From Planctomycetota bacterium (GTDB lineage Bacteria; Planctomycetota; PLA2; JAEUHO01): 64,000 nt of DNA. The notes under the pieces are model-generated. The model was not told the origin of the DNA, did not search any database, and worked only from the letters and a program-made list of their open reading frames with translations. Location: contig JADZCA010000063.1 in the NCBI GenBank assembly GCA_020851795.1, positions 1-64,000 on the forward strand, in the 5' to 3' direction. Positions 8,506 to 18,223 of the stretch are shown here, piece by piece; position 1 is the first letter of the stretch; each line of letters starts with the position of its first letter. The position numbers were made by a program, and so were the translations under genes.

Positions 8506-11500
8506 ATGACGCGCCGCCCGCTCCTCGTCCCGTTCGCGCTCCTGCTCGCCCTCGTGCCCGTCCTCGCGGCCGCCGACGGGGGCCCCTCCGAGGCCCGCGA
8601 CGCGCTGCGCGCCGCCGAGGGGGTGCTGCGGGACCGCGACTTCGCGCGGGCCGCCGACGCGCTGCGGGGCGTGCGCGCGAAGTTCCCGACGAGCCCCGAG
8701 GCGCTCGAGGCGTCGGTGCTCGAGGCCCGGGCGCTGCTGCTCGCCGGGCGCGCGCGCGAGGCGCTCGACCGCGCGAGCGAGTTCCTCGCGGCGCACGCCG
8801 ACTCCGAGTGGGCCGGCCGGATGAAGGCGACGCTCGCCGACGCGTACGCGGCGCTGAAGGCGCCCGCCGACGAGGCGAAGGTGCTGCGCGAGCGGGCCGA
8901 GCTGCTCACCGGCGACGCCTACCGCGGCAAGGTCGCGGCGCTCTACGTCGCGCTCGGCGACGGGGACTTCGACGGGCGCGACGGGAAGGACGACCTCGGC
9001 CGCCCCGTGAAGAAGAAGGACTTCGCCGCCGCGCGTGCAGCGTACGGGAAGGCCGTCGAGGTCGGCGTCGCCGAGGCCGACCGGCTCCGCGTCCGCGCGC
9101 GGATCGCGCTGTGCGCCGAGGAGACCGGCGACTTCGCGGGCGCCGCCGCCGCCTGGGACGCGCTCGTGACGGAGGCGCCGGCGGGGCCGGGCGCCGACCC
9201 CGAGGCGTGGCTCGTCGGGCGTGGGCGCGCCCGGCTGCGCGCGGGCGGCCGCGCCAAGGCGCGGGCCGACCTGCGCGAGGCGCAGGGCAAGTTCGCGCAG
9301 GGCAAGAAGGGGCTCGAGGTGCTGCGCCTGCTCGCCGAGGAGCGGTTCGCCGCGGGCCGCGAGGCCGGCGACGAGCAGGCGGCGGGCCTCGCGTTCGAGG
9401 AGGGGTTCGCGTTCCTGCGCCAGGCGGTCGCCGAGCACCGCGAGGCGGCGGAGTCGAAGGCCGCGCAGCGCCAGCTGGCCGAGACGCTGCTCGAGGTCGG
9501 GCGCCCCGAGCAGGCGGCGGCGGAGTGGCGGGGCCTGCTCGAGCGCCTGCCCAAGGACGAGGACGCGCCGGCGTGGCGCTTCGCGCTCGCCGAGGCGCTC
9601 GGCGCCGCGGGCAAGCACGACGAGGCGGTGGTCGAGTGGAAGGGCTTCCTCTCGGCCTACCCCAACCACCCGCTGTGGCAGCAGGTGCAGGAGCGCATCC
9701 CGGCCACGCGCTTCCAGAAGGGCGAGGCCTTCGCCGCGCAGGGCGACGCCGACGCCGCCGTCGCCGCGTGGCGCTCGTTCGCCGAGGAGTTCCCGACGCA
9801 CGCGCTCGCCCCCGTCGCGCTCACGCGCGCGGGCGGGCTGCTGCGCGACCGCAAGGACTTCGAGGGCGCGATCGCGACCTGGCGCGGCGTGACCGGCCGC
9901 TACGCGGGCGACGCGCAGGCCCCCGTGGCGTGGCTCGCCGTCGCGACGACGCTCGAGGACGACCTCGCGCGGCTCGACGACGCGGTCAAGGAGTACGAGG
10001 AGCTGCTCAAGAAGCACCCCGGCGTCGCGGAGGCGGCCTCGCGGCTCCAGCGCCTCAAGAGCAAGCACCTCGAGGTGCGCGGCGAGCGCGTGGTCGGCAG
10101 CGCCGAGCCCGCGGTGCTCAAGGTCGTCACGCGCAACCTGCCCACGCTCAAGGTCAAGGTCTACAAGCTCGGGCTCGAGGACTACTTCCGCCGCAAGCAG
10201 ACGGTGTCGGGGATCGAGTCGATCCAGGTCGAGATCGTCAAGCCCGACGCGACCGCCGAGTGGAAGGTGGACCCGTACGCGCCGTTCGCGCTGCTGTCGG
10301 CCGAGCGCCCCGTCCCGACGACGGGCCCGGGCGCCTACGTCGTGGTGGCCGGCGACGACGACCTGACGGCGACGACGCTGCTGCTGGTCAGCGACGTCGA
10401 GACCGTCGTCAAGGCGGCGGCGGGCCGCCAGGTCTTCGTCTGGGCGCGCGACCGGGCGACGGGCGCGCCGGTCGAGGGCGCGCGCGTGCTCGTCTCCGAC
10501 GGATCAAAGGTGTTCGCCGAGGGGGCGACGGGGAAGGACGGCGTCTACCTGCTCGACACCGACAAGACCGCGGCGCGCGTCTTCGTCGTCAAGGACGGGC
10601 ACGCCGCGGCGACCGAGTGGCAGCCGGGCCCCGTGTTCGCGGAGGGCTGGCAGAGCAAGGCCCACGTCGCCACCGACCGGCCCGTCTACCGGCCGGGCCA
10701 GGCGGTCTCGTTCCGCGCGGTGTACCGCCGCGCCGACGGCGGCGGCTACGCGGTGCCCGCCGGCGTCAAGGGCCGCGCCGTGCTCGTGGACCCGCGCGGC
10801 ACCGAGGTGGAGCGCACCGACGTCGTCGCGAGCGACGCCGGCACGTTCACGGGCACGTTCGCCCTCGACGGCGAGGCCCCGCTGGGCGACTGGACGGTGC
10901 GCCTCGAGGTGGACGACCGCACCTTCGGCGGCCGGTTCCGCGTGCTCGAGTACCGCAAGCCCGAGTTCACGGTGAGCGTCGTGCCCGCGCGGCCCTCGTA
11001 CCGCACGGGCGACGAGGCGAAGGCGACGGTGCGCCTCGCCTACACGTTCGGCGGCCCGGTGGTCGGCGCGCCGGTGCAGTGGACGGTCGTCCGCGTGCCG
11101 CGCGACTTCACGCCGTCGGCGGTGGACGACTACTCGTGGTACTTCCAGGACCCCGACGCGCTCGAGCGCGCGCGCAAGGCGGCCCGCACGGCCCCCCAGG
11201 GGACGCTCGTGGCCCGCGGCGAGGCCAAGACCGACGACCGCGGCGAGACGACGGTGACGTTCGCCACGCAGGAGCGCGACGAGGACGCGGAGTACGTCGT
11301 GTCGGCGAGCGCCGTGGACGTGACGCGCCGCTTCGTCGTGGACGAGGGCCGCATCCCCGTCGTGCGCCGCGACCACTGGGCCGTGGTGCGCACCGACCGG
11401 CGCGTGTACCGCCCCAAGCAGGAGGTCCGCGCGACGTTCACCACCGTGGACGCGAACCAGTCGCCGGTGGCGAAGTCGGGCGACGCGGTGCTGGTGCGCG

Positions 11501-14500
11501 TCAAGCGCACGCCGCTGCCGCCGCGCAAGGGCCAGGTGCCGCCGGCCGGGCAGGGCGACGCGTCGCGCCGGCCGGCGCCGCCGGTGCGGCTCGGCGAGGA
11601 GGAGATCGAGGTCGCCAAGGTGCCGGTCTCGACCGACGAGAAGGGCCGGGCCGAGGTGCGGCTCGTCGCCCCCGGCGCGGGCACGTACCGCGTGCGCTGG
11701 ACGTCGCGCGACGCGCGCGGCGCCGTCGTCACCGCGTGGGCGGGGCTCGACGTCGCGGGCGAGGCCGAGGACCTGAGCAAGGACGCGCGGCTCGTCGCGT
11801 CGAAGGAGACCTACGTCGAGGGCGACCGCGCCGAGGTGCTGCTCCAGAGCCCCGTGACCAAGGTCAAGGCGCTGCTGACCTTCGAGGGCGAGAAGGTGCT
11901 CGGCTACCGCCTCGTGGACGTGGACGCGACGAGCACGATGCTCGACGTCCCCGTCGAGGGCGCGTGGGCGCCCAACGTCGTGATGAAGGTCGCGATCCCG
12001 GCCAAGGACAAGCTGCTCGAGGCCGAGGACGAGATCGTCGTGTTCCGCTACCTCGCCGTCACGGTGACGCCGTCGCGCCGCGAGGCGGGCCCGGGCGAGG
12101 AGGTCGGCTTCGAGGTGACGACCGCCGACGCGTCGGGCAAGCCCGTCGCCGCCGACGTCGGCCTCTCGGTCGCCGACGAGGCGCTGTTCGCGATCGCGCC
12201 CGACCAGGCGCCGGCGATCCGCCCGTTCTTCTACGACCGCAAGCGCGTCAACCGCGTGGTCACGTCGTCGAGCGTCGGCTGGCGCACCTACGGCACGACG
12301 CGCGAGACCAACAAGGACCTGCTCGCCGACGCGGCGGCCCGCAGCGGCGACCCCGGCGTCGTGTTCGCGCAGAGCGCGCTGCGGCTCGCCCGGGAGGCGA
12401 TGCAGCGCGGCGACCTCGAGACCGCGGTCGCGCAGGCGCTGGCGGCCGCGGCCGCCGACGCGTCGTCGTGGGACGCGCGCAACCTCGTCGCCGAGCTGCG
12501 CTCGAGACCGGAGGCGCAGGAGGCGCTGTCGAAGTTCGACGAGAACCGCCTCGACGAGCTGCGTCGCGCGGTCGAGGAGGCCAAGAGCGCCGACAAGGCG
12601 CCGAGCGCCCCGCGCCTGCGCCGCGCCGCCAGCGCGCCGCCGCCCGGCGCCGCGCCGGCCCCCGCCCCCAAGCCGAGCGGGCCCTACGCCGAGAAGTCGC
12701 GGATGAACTTCGACCGCGACGCGAAGCTCAAGGACCACAACGAGACCGCCGACGCCGAGGACGCGCAGCTCGAGGGCGGGCTCGTCGCGGGCGACGCACC
12801 GGCCGAGGACGCGCGCAAGGGCGAGTCGCTCGGCACCAGCGGCGGCTCGGGCGGCGCCTACGGCGGGCGCGCGGGGGGCAAGAAGACGCTGACCGCCCGC
12901 GGCGGCGGCCGCGGCGGCAGCGGCCAGTACCGCGGGCCCGGCGGCACCGTGCCGCCCGGGCTGCGCGAGCCCGGCGACCCCGCGGCCCCGCAGGCCGACG
13001 CGTACAGCCGGTTCAAGTCGCAGAGCGCGGTGACGCAGGAGCTCGCCCAGCAGCTCGACGCCAACGGCTTCGTCGGCTACCTCGAGAAGCAGGCCCAGTT
13101 CGGCCTCGGCCTCGACGCGGGGAACGCGCCGGAGCCCACGCTGCGCAAGACCTTCGCCGACACGGCGGCGTTCCTGCCGTCGGTGCGCACCGACGCGTCG
13201 GGCAAGGCGACCGTCACCGTGAAGCTCCCCGACAACCTGACGACGTGGCGCGCCACCGCGCGCGGCGTCGCGGGCGCGTCGCTCGTGGGCGAGGCCAAGG
13301 CGTCCGTGGTCGCCCGCAAGGACCTGCTGCTGCGCGTGGACGTGCCGCGCTTCCTCGTCCAGGGCGACCGGGCGACCGTGCCCGCGGTGGTCCACAACGC
13401 GACCGACGCCGAGGCCTCGGTGTCGCTGCGCGCGAAGACGACCGGCGCGACGCTCTCGGGCGAGGACGGCACCGTCGTCGTCCCGGCCCACGGCCGGGCG
13501 ATGCGCGACCGCGACGTCTCGGTGGACGCGGCGGGCGCGGTGCGCCTCGAGGCCGAGGCGGTGTCCGCCGCCGGCGGGGGCGACCGCGTGGAGGCCGCGT
13601 TCGGCGCGCTGCCGCGCGGCGTGCGCGTGGTGGACGGCCGCTCGGGCGTCGTCTCGACGGCCGCGGGCGACGTGCAGGAGACGTTCCTCGAGGTGCCGCA
13701 GGGCGCCGTCGCGGGCGCGACGCGCCTGACGGTCGTGCTCCACCCGGGCGTCGAGGCCGCGGTGCTCGACGCGCTGCAGTTCCTCGAGGTGTTCCCCTAC
13801 GGCTGCGTCGAGCAGACCGTGCACCGCGTGCTGCCGGCCGCGTGGGCGCTGCGCGCGCTGACGGCGGTGGGCAGCCCCGACGCCAAGCGCATCGGCGACC
13901 TCCGGGCCGCGCTGCGGCTCTCCGTCGCGCGGCTGCGCAACCTCGCGGCGCAGGACGGCTCGTTCGGCTGGTGGCGCGGCGGGAAGGCCGACGCGTCGAT
14001 GACCGCGCTCGCGCTGCTCGGGCTGGTCGAGGCCGCCAAGGCCGACGTGCCCGACGCGCAGGCCCAGGTCGAGCGCACCGCCGCCGCGCTGGTGCGCGTG
14101 CTGCGCGCCGCCCCCGACGACGTGCAGGCGCTGGGCCACTACGCGCTCGCAGCCTGCGGGCGCGCCGACGAGGAGGCCTACCAGGTGACGTTCCGCCGCC
14201 GCGCCGAGGAGCTCTCGGCGGCCGGGCTGGCGTGGATGACGCTCGCCGCGGTCGCGCGCGACCGCGAGTTCGACGCCGACGAGTGCTCGCGGCTGCTGCT
14301 CGCGCGCCGCACCGACGGCGCCGACGGCACGACGCGGTGGGCAGGCCGCAAGGACGACTGCCTCGTCGGCTCCGAGCGGCTCGCGACCGCGCTCGCCGTG
14401 CGCGCCCTCGTCTCCGTCGGCTCGGCCGACGCGGCGGTCGAGCGCGCCATGACGTGGCTGCTCGCCCACCGCCCCGAGGGCGGCTTCGGCACGACGATGG

Positions 14501-16809
14501 AGGCCGCGGCCTTCGTCGGCGCCTGCGCCGCGTGGCTCGAGAAGGCGCGCCCCTCGCGCTTCGGCGGCACCGTGACGGTGCTCGCCGACGGGACCGCGGT
14601 GCGCACGGTCGAGGTGGCCGCGGGCGCCGGCATCGCCGCGGCCGACCGCCGGTTCTCGGTGGACGTGTCGTCGTGGGTGCCCGGCCGCCACACGCTCGCG
14701 CTGCGCCTCTCGGGCCAGGGCGAGCTCCGCTGGGCCGCGCGGCTCGAGGCCGTCGTCGCGACGCCCGAGCTCTCCGCCGAGGAGCACGGCCTCGCCGTCG
14801 AACGCCTCTACCTCGACCCCGAGCTGCCGCCCGTCGAGGGCGCCGAGCTCCCGCCCAAGCCCGGCCACGAGATCCTGCGCCCCTCGGCGCGGCCCAAGGT
14901 CGAGCCGAAGAGCCGCACGACCGCCGTCTCGGGCGACCGCGTCCTCGTCCGGCTCCTCCTGCGCACGTCGCGCGACCTGCGCTTCGTGATGCTCGAGGAC
15001 CCGCTGCCCGCGGGCTTCGAGGTGCTCGACGAGACCGCGACCGGCCCCTTCGACGGGCAGGAGCGTCGCGACGACCGTCAGGTCTTCTTCCTCTCCGACG
15101 TGAAGGCGGGCGCCACCGTCGTCACGTACGTGCTGCAGGCGGTGCACCCCGGCCGCTACACGGCCCTGCCCGCCCGCGCGTCCGCGATGTACCTGCCCGA
15201 GGTGCACGGCCGCTCGGCCGGCGACGCGTTCACGGTGAGCGCGACGCGCACCGCCGGCGACGGCGAGACGCAGCCGACGCCCGACGAGCTCTACGCCGCG
15301 GCGCGTGCGCTGCTCGCCAAGAAGGCGTGGCCCGAGGCCGCCAAGGCCTTCGCCGCGCTCAAGGCGCTCCCGCTGCGCGACGAGGTCGTCGTCGAGGTCG
15401 AGGCCGCGCTGCTGCGCTGCGCGCTCGAGACCAAGGACGCCGCCGAGATCGTGCGCGCCCGCGAGGAGCTCGTGCGCCGCGACCCGTCGCGCGTGCCCTC
15501 CGACCTCGCCACCGCGCGTGCGGTCGCCGCGGCCTACGCCGACGTCGGCGCCCACGGCGTCGCCTCGGCGCTGTTCCGCGACCTCGTCGCGCGCGCGTTC
15601 GGGGTCGAGGTCGAGTGGACCCGCACGCTCGTCGCGCGCGGCCGTGCGCTCGACGGCCTCGTCGCCGCGACGGCGGCGCTGCGCGGCTACCCGGTCTCCA
15701 ACGCCACCGCGGCCGTCGCGCTCGAGGCGGCGTCGCGCTGGAAGGACCTGCCGCGCCCCGAGGGCGGCCCGCGCAAGGCCGGGGCCCCGATGGACGCCGA
15801 GTCGATCGACGCGCTGCGCGACGTCGCGGCGCACTACGTCGAGACGGGCGTCGCGGCCCCCGCGTCGTACGCGCTGGTCGAGGCGCTCCGGCGCACCCGG
15901 GCCCTCGACGACGCGGTCGCCGAGGCCGACGCGTTCCCGCGGCGCTTCCCCGACAGCCCGTTCGTGGACGACACGCTGTTCTTCCTCATGGACAGCCGCC
16001 TGCTCAAGTTCGAGGCGTCGCCCACGGACGCGACGGCCGCGCCGGTGCTCGACGCCGCGCGGCGGCTGACCACCGAGGAGTTCCGCCGCGACGGCGGCGC
16101 GCGCGGCCCCTCCGAGTTCCGGCCCCGCGCGTGGCACGCCACCGCGCGCGTGCGGCACGTGCTCGGCGACCTCACGGGCGCCATCGCCGCCTACCGAGAG
16201 GCGGCGCCGCAGGTCGAGGACGCGCGCGAGGCGCTCGCGTGGCTCACCGAGGCGCGGCTCGACGTGGTCGAGTCGGTCACGGCGGGCGTCGCGGGCTCCG
16301 CGTCGTTCCCGCTGCGCCACCGCAACGTCGCCGAGGTGCGCCTGCGCGCGTACCCGGTGGACCTGCAGGTGCTGTTCGCGATGCGCCGCACGCTCGAGGG
16401 CCTCAACCGCATCGACCTGTCGGGCATCGCGCCCGCGCTCGAGTGGACGGTCGCGACGGGCGGCGCCGACGACCACGCGTGGCACACGACCGACGTCGCG
16501 CTCCCGCTCGGCAAGGACGCCGCGGGGGTGTTCCTCGTCGTCGCGAAGGCCGGGACGCTCGAGACGAGCACGATCGTGCTCAAGACCGACCTCCAGGTCG
16601 CGATCCAGCCGGTCGGCGACAAGGTCCGCGTCCACGTCTCCGACACCGCCGGCAAGGGCGTCCGCGGCGCCTTCGTCACCGTCTCCGACGGCAAGACGAT
16701 CAAGGCCCGCGGGTTGACCGACGGCCGCGGCGTGTTCGAGGCCCCCGGCGTCGGGTCGACGCCGTTCGTCGTGGTCAACGCCGGCGACCGGTACGCCGTC
16801 GCGCGCTGA
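8506..16809 (+). CDS. Giant alpha-2-macroglobulin-like thioester protein with flanking TPR modules
   Basis: A 2767-residue exported protein, far longer than the usual 1600-1900. Residues 1-23 are a signal peptide ending LAAADGG, without a lipobox. Residues 25-520 are TPR-like repeats. MG domains follow, with the MG2 mark DRPVYRPGQ near residue 720. Residues 1365-1505 are a disordered Pro/Ala then Gly/Arg-rich stretch in the place of a bait region. The alpha-2-macroglobulin domain has LPDNLTTWRATARG, and the thioester motif CVEQ lies at 1767-1770, so a reactive thioester can form. A receptor-like beta domain is near 2145, and a second TPR-like module at about 2258-2560. Known bacterial relatives trap proteases in the periplasm beside PBP1c; no such neighbour is here. 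Start ATG 8506 has GGAG upstream, and TACGCT at 8458-8463 may be its -10 box. Confidence 0.88.
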   Translation: MTRRPLLVPFALLLALVPVLAAADGGPSEARDALRAAEGVLRDRDFARAADALRGVRAKFPTSPEALEASVLEARALLLAGRAREALDRASEFLAAHADSEWAGRMKATLADAYAALKAPADEAKVLRERAELLTGDAYRGKVAALYVALGDGDFDGRDGKDDLGRPVKKKDFAAARAAYGKAVEVGVAEADRLRVRARIALCAEETGDFAGAAAAWDALVTEAPAGPGADPEAWLVGRGRARLRAGGRAKARADLREAQGKFAQGKKGLEVLRLLAEERFAAGREAGDEQAAGLAFEEGFAFLRQAVAEHREAAESKAAQRQLAETLLEVGRPEQAAAEWRGLLERLPKDEDAPAWRFALAEALGAAGKHDEAVVEWKGFLSAYPNHPLWQQVQERIPATRFQKGEAFAAQGDADAAVAAWRSFAEEFPTHALAPVALTRAGGLLRDRKDFEGAIATWRGVTGRYAGDAQAPVAWLAVATTLEDDLARLDDAVKEYEELLKKHPGVAEAASRLQRLKSKHLEVRGERVVGSAEPAVLKVVTRNLPTLKVKVYKLGLEDYFRRKQTVSGIESIQVEIVKPDATAEWKVDPYAPFALLSAERPVPTTGPGAYVVVAGDDDLTATTLLLVSDVETVVKAAAGRQVFVWARDRATGAPVEGARVLVSDGSKVFAEGATGKDGVYLLDTDKTAARVFVVKDGHAAATEWQPGPVFAEGWQSKAHVATDRPVYRPGQAVSFRAVYRRADGGGYAVPAGVKGRAVLVDPRGTEVERTDVVASDAGTFTGTFALDGEAPLGDWTVRLEVDDRTFGGRFRVLEYRKPEFTVSVVPARPSYRTGDEAKATVRLAYTFGGPVVGAPVQWTVVRVPRDFTPSAVDDYSWYFQDPDALERARKAARTAPQGTLVARGEAKTDDRGETTVTFATQERDEDAEYVVSASAVDVTRRFVVDEGRIPVVRRDHWAVVRTDRRVYRPKQEVRATFTTVDANQSPVAKSGDAVLVRVKRTPLPPRKGQVPPAGQGDASRRPAPPVRLGEEEIEVAKVPVSTDEKGRAEVRLVAPGAGTYRVRWTSRDARGAVVTAWAGLDVAGEAEDLSKDARLVASKETYVEGDRAEVLLQSPVTKVKALLTFEGEKVLGYRLVDVDATSTMLDVPVEGAWAPNVVMKVAIPAKDKLLEAEDEIVVFRYLAVTVTPSRREAGPGEEVGFEVTTADASGKPVAADVGLSVADEALFAIAPDQAPAIRPFFYDRKRVNRVVTSSSVGWRTYGTTRETNKDLLADAAARSGDPGVVFAQSALRLAREAMQRGDLETAVAQALAAAAADASSWDARNLVAELRSRPEAQEALSKFDENRLDELRRAVEEAKSADKAPSAPRLRRAASAPPPGAAPAPAPKPSGPYAEKSRMNFDRDAKLKDHNETADAEDAQLEGGLVAGDAPAEDARKGESLGTSGGSGGAYGGRAGGKKTLTARGGGRGGSGQYRGPGGTVPPGLREPGDPAAPQADAYSRFKSQSAVTQELAQQLDANGFVGYLEKQAQFGLGLDAGNAPEPTLRKTFADTAAFLPSVRTDASGKATVTVKLPDNLTTWRATARGVAGASLVGEAKASVVARKDLLLRVDVPRFLVQGDRATVPAVVHNATDAEASVSLRAKTTGATLSGEDGTVVVPAHGRAMRDRDVSVDAAGAVRLEAEAVSAAGGGDRVEAAFGALPRGVRVVDGRSGVVSTAAGDVQETFLEVPQGAVAGATRLTVVLHPGVEAAVLDALQFLEVFPYGCVEQTVHRVLPAAWALRALTAVGSPDAKRIGDLRAALRLSVARLRNLAAQDGSFGWWRGGKADASMTALALLGLVEAAKADVPDAQAQVERTAAALVRVLRAAPDDVQALGHYALAACGRADEEAYQVTFRRRAEELSAAGLAWMTLAAVARDREFDADECSRLLLARRTDGADGTTRWAGRKDDCLVGSERLATALAVRALVSVGSADAAVERAMTWLLAHRPEGGFGTTMEAAAFVGACAAWLEKARPSRFGGTVTVLADGTAVRTVEVAAGAGIAAADRRFSVDVSSWVPGRHTLALRLSGQGELRWAARLEAVVATPELSAEEHGLAVERLYLDPELPPVEGAELPPKPGHEILRPSARPKVEPKSRTTAVSGDRVLVRLLLRTSRDLRFVMLEDPLPAGFEVLDETATGPFDGQERRDDRQVFFLSDVKAGATVVTYVLQAVHPGRYTALPARASAMYLPEVHGRSAGDAFTVSATRTAGDGETQPTPDELYAAARALLAKKAWPEAAKAFAALKALPLRDEVVVEVEAALLRCALETKDAAEIVRAREELVRRDPSRVPSDLATARAVAAAYADVGAHGVASALFRDLVARAFGVEVEWTRTLVARGRALDGLVAATAALRGYPVSNATAAVALEAASRWKDLPRPEGGPRKAGAPMDAESIDALRDVAAHYVETGVAAPASYALVEALRRTRALDDAVAEADAFPRRFPDSPFVDDTLFFLMDSRLLKFEASPTDATAAPVLDAARRLTTEEFRRDGGARGPSEFRPRAWHATARVRHVLGDLTGAIAAYREAAPQVEDAREALAWLTEARLDVVESVTAGVAGSASFPLRHRNVAEVRLRAYPVDLQVLFAMRRTLEGLNRIDLSGIAPALEWTVATGGADDHAWHTTDVALPLGKDAAGVFLVVAKAGTLETSTIVLKTDLQVAIQPVGDKVRVHVSDTAGKGVRGAFVTVSDGKTIKARGLTDGRGVFEAPGVGSTPFVVVNAGDRYAVAR

Positions 16810-16833
16810 CCGCGCCCGTCCGCGAGGCCCGAG

Positions 16834-16890
16834 GCCGCCCGCCGCGCACCGGCGGGCGGCGCGAACCCCTCCCGACCGCTCGGTCGGGAG
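16834..16890 (+). terminator. Double hairpin after the macroglobulin gene
   Basis: Two strong hairpins follow the stop at 16809: an 11-bp stem with a 5-base loop at 16834-16860, and a 10-bp stem at 16869-16890. There is no U-tract, as is common in very GC-rich genomes. The rest of 16810-17041 holds only a weak TACGAT box at 16970-16975 that could serve the next gene. Confidence 0.55.
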
Positions 16891-17041
16891 CACGGGGCGA
16901 CGTTGCGCCTTCATCCCGCGTTCACACCCGGGGGAGTTCGGGCGAAGGCTCAAGCGTCCCCCGGCTCTTTACGATGAGGGAGAGCGCGCCTGCACGCCGA
17001 CGGCCGCCCGTCGGCGCTCCGGCGGAGCCTTGGACCCCCCC

Positions 17042-17965
17042 ATGAGCGACCCGGTCAGCCTGGACAGCGTGTTCCGCGAGGCCGCGGACCTGTTCGTCCT
17101 CCTCGGTTCCGACCGCCGCGTCAAGGTCAGCAACCCCGCGATGCGCTCCGGCATCGCCGGCGCGCGCACGGGCGCCGACTTCCTCGACCTCGTCTCCGAG
17201 GGCGGGCGCTCGCGCCTCGCCACCGAGCTGGCCCGCGCGGCCGGCGGGGCCACGGTGCTCGTCGAGGTGCCCCACCCCGCGCGCGAGGGGCGGGCGTCGC
17301 TCGTCGAGTGGCGCTTCTTCCCCGTCGAGGGCGGGCTCGTCGCCGGCGTCGGCCGCACGCGCAGCGACGCGCCGGCGCTCGTCGAGCAGCTGGGCCGCGT
17401 CAACGAGGAGCTGCGCGAGAAGACGCGGATCCTCGACCACATCTCGCTCGAGCTGACGCAGGTCCCGTTCGTGGACCCGGTGACGGGCGTGTGGAACCGG
17501 CTGCAGGTGGTCGAGCGCCTCACGGGCGAGTGGAGCCGCAGCGAGCGCTACGGGAGCCCGATCGCCTGCCTGCTCGTCGAGGTGCTCGGCATCGCCGAGC
17601 TGCGCGAACGCCACGGCGCGTTCGTCGCCGACGAGGTGCTCAAGACGGTCGCGCGTCGCCTCAAGCGCACGGTGCGCGACCACGACGTCGTCGGGCGCTT
17701 CGGCGACGACCGCTTCGTGATCCTCGCGATCACCGACGGCGAGGGTGCGAAGGCGCTCGGCGGCCGTCTGCGCAAGGCCGTCTCCACCGAGCCGGTGACC
17801 GTCGGCGACCGCGAGCTCGCGATCGGCATCCGCATCGGCGGCTCGACGAACCGCTCGGAGGGCGTCGAGATCATGGAAGACCTCTTCACCGTCGCGGAGT
17901 CGGCGCTCGGGGTCGCCGCGCGCAAGGGGGAGGGCATGGCCGTCGTCGAGGAGATGGAGGTCTAG
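17042..17965 (+). CDS. PAS-GGDEF protein with degenerate active site and intact I-site
   Basis: A 307-residue cytoplasmic signalling protein. The N-terminus (about 5-110) looks like a PAS sensor, then a short coiled segment (VNEELREKTRILDHISLEL) and a GGDEF domain beginning at DPVTGVWNR. The active-site loop reads GDDRF at 221-225 instead of GG(D/E)EF, which should abolish diguanylate cyclase activity. The inhibitory-site motif RxxD is kept as RDHD at 212-215, exactly five residues before the loop. Known degenerate GGDEF proteins with this combination act as c-di-GMP receptors. ATG 17042 is preferred over an upstream TTG. The gene is monocistronic, followed by an inverted repeat. Confidence 0.82.
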   Translation: MSDPVSLDSVFREAADLFVLLGSDRRVKVSNPAMRSGIAGARTGADFLDLVSEGGRSRLATELARAAGGATVLVEVPHPAREGRASLVEWRFFPVEGGLVAGVGRTRSDAPALVEQLGRVNEELREKTRILDHISLELTQVPFVDPVTGVWNRLQVVERLTGEWSRSERYGSPIACLLVEVLGIAELRERHGAFVADEVLKTVARRLKRTVRDHDVVGRFGDDRFVILAITDGEGAKALGGRLRKAVSTEPVTVGDRELAIGIRIGGSTNRSEGVEIMEDLFTVAESALGVAARKGEGMAVVEEMEV

Positions 17966-18018
17966 GAGCCCGTCGCGAGTGCGCGCCGCGGGGAGGTTCG
18001 CGCCCGGGACGGGCTCCT
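17964..18018 (+). terminator. Inverted repeat after the GGDEF gene
   Basis: An 11-bp perfect inverted repeat pairs 17964-17974 with 18008-18018 around a 33-base GC-rich loop. It overlaps the stop codon of the GGDEF gene. It could terminate transcription without a U-tract or be a protein-binding site. Confidence 0.4.
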
Positions 18019-18133
18019 GATGGGGGGACCCAGAAACCCGCGAACCGCCGGGGTTGCCGAGAACCCACAGAGAGAGCCGATACCCGACCCGACCCGGCGG
18101 CCGGGACTGGCCTCGGACTTCCAGGGCGTGGTG

Positions 18134-18172
18134 CTCGCCCGCGGAGTTCACGAGAGACGAGGCCCTTCGAGC
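18134..18172 (+). repeat. Second copy of the dispersed 39-base motif
   Basis: This 39-base segment matches the reverse complement of 258-296 at 34 positions, including an uninterrupted core TTCACGA and GACGAGGCCC. Both copies are intergenic. It lies about 50 bases upstream of the TANGO2-like gene, so it could be part of a leader or a mobile repeat. The rest of 17966-18223 has no gene I can support. Confidence 0.55.
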
Positions 18173-18223
18173 ATCGGGCGCGCGGGGCGTGACCGGAGCG
18201 GGACGAGGGGGTTGGATGGCGGC

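Noticed and set aside
18019..18130. Possible riboswitch in the leader of the TANGO2-like gene
   Set aside because: No core of any riboswitch class I know could be matched; only short GC palindromes are present.
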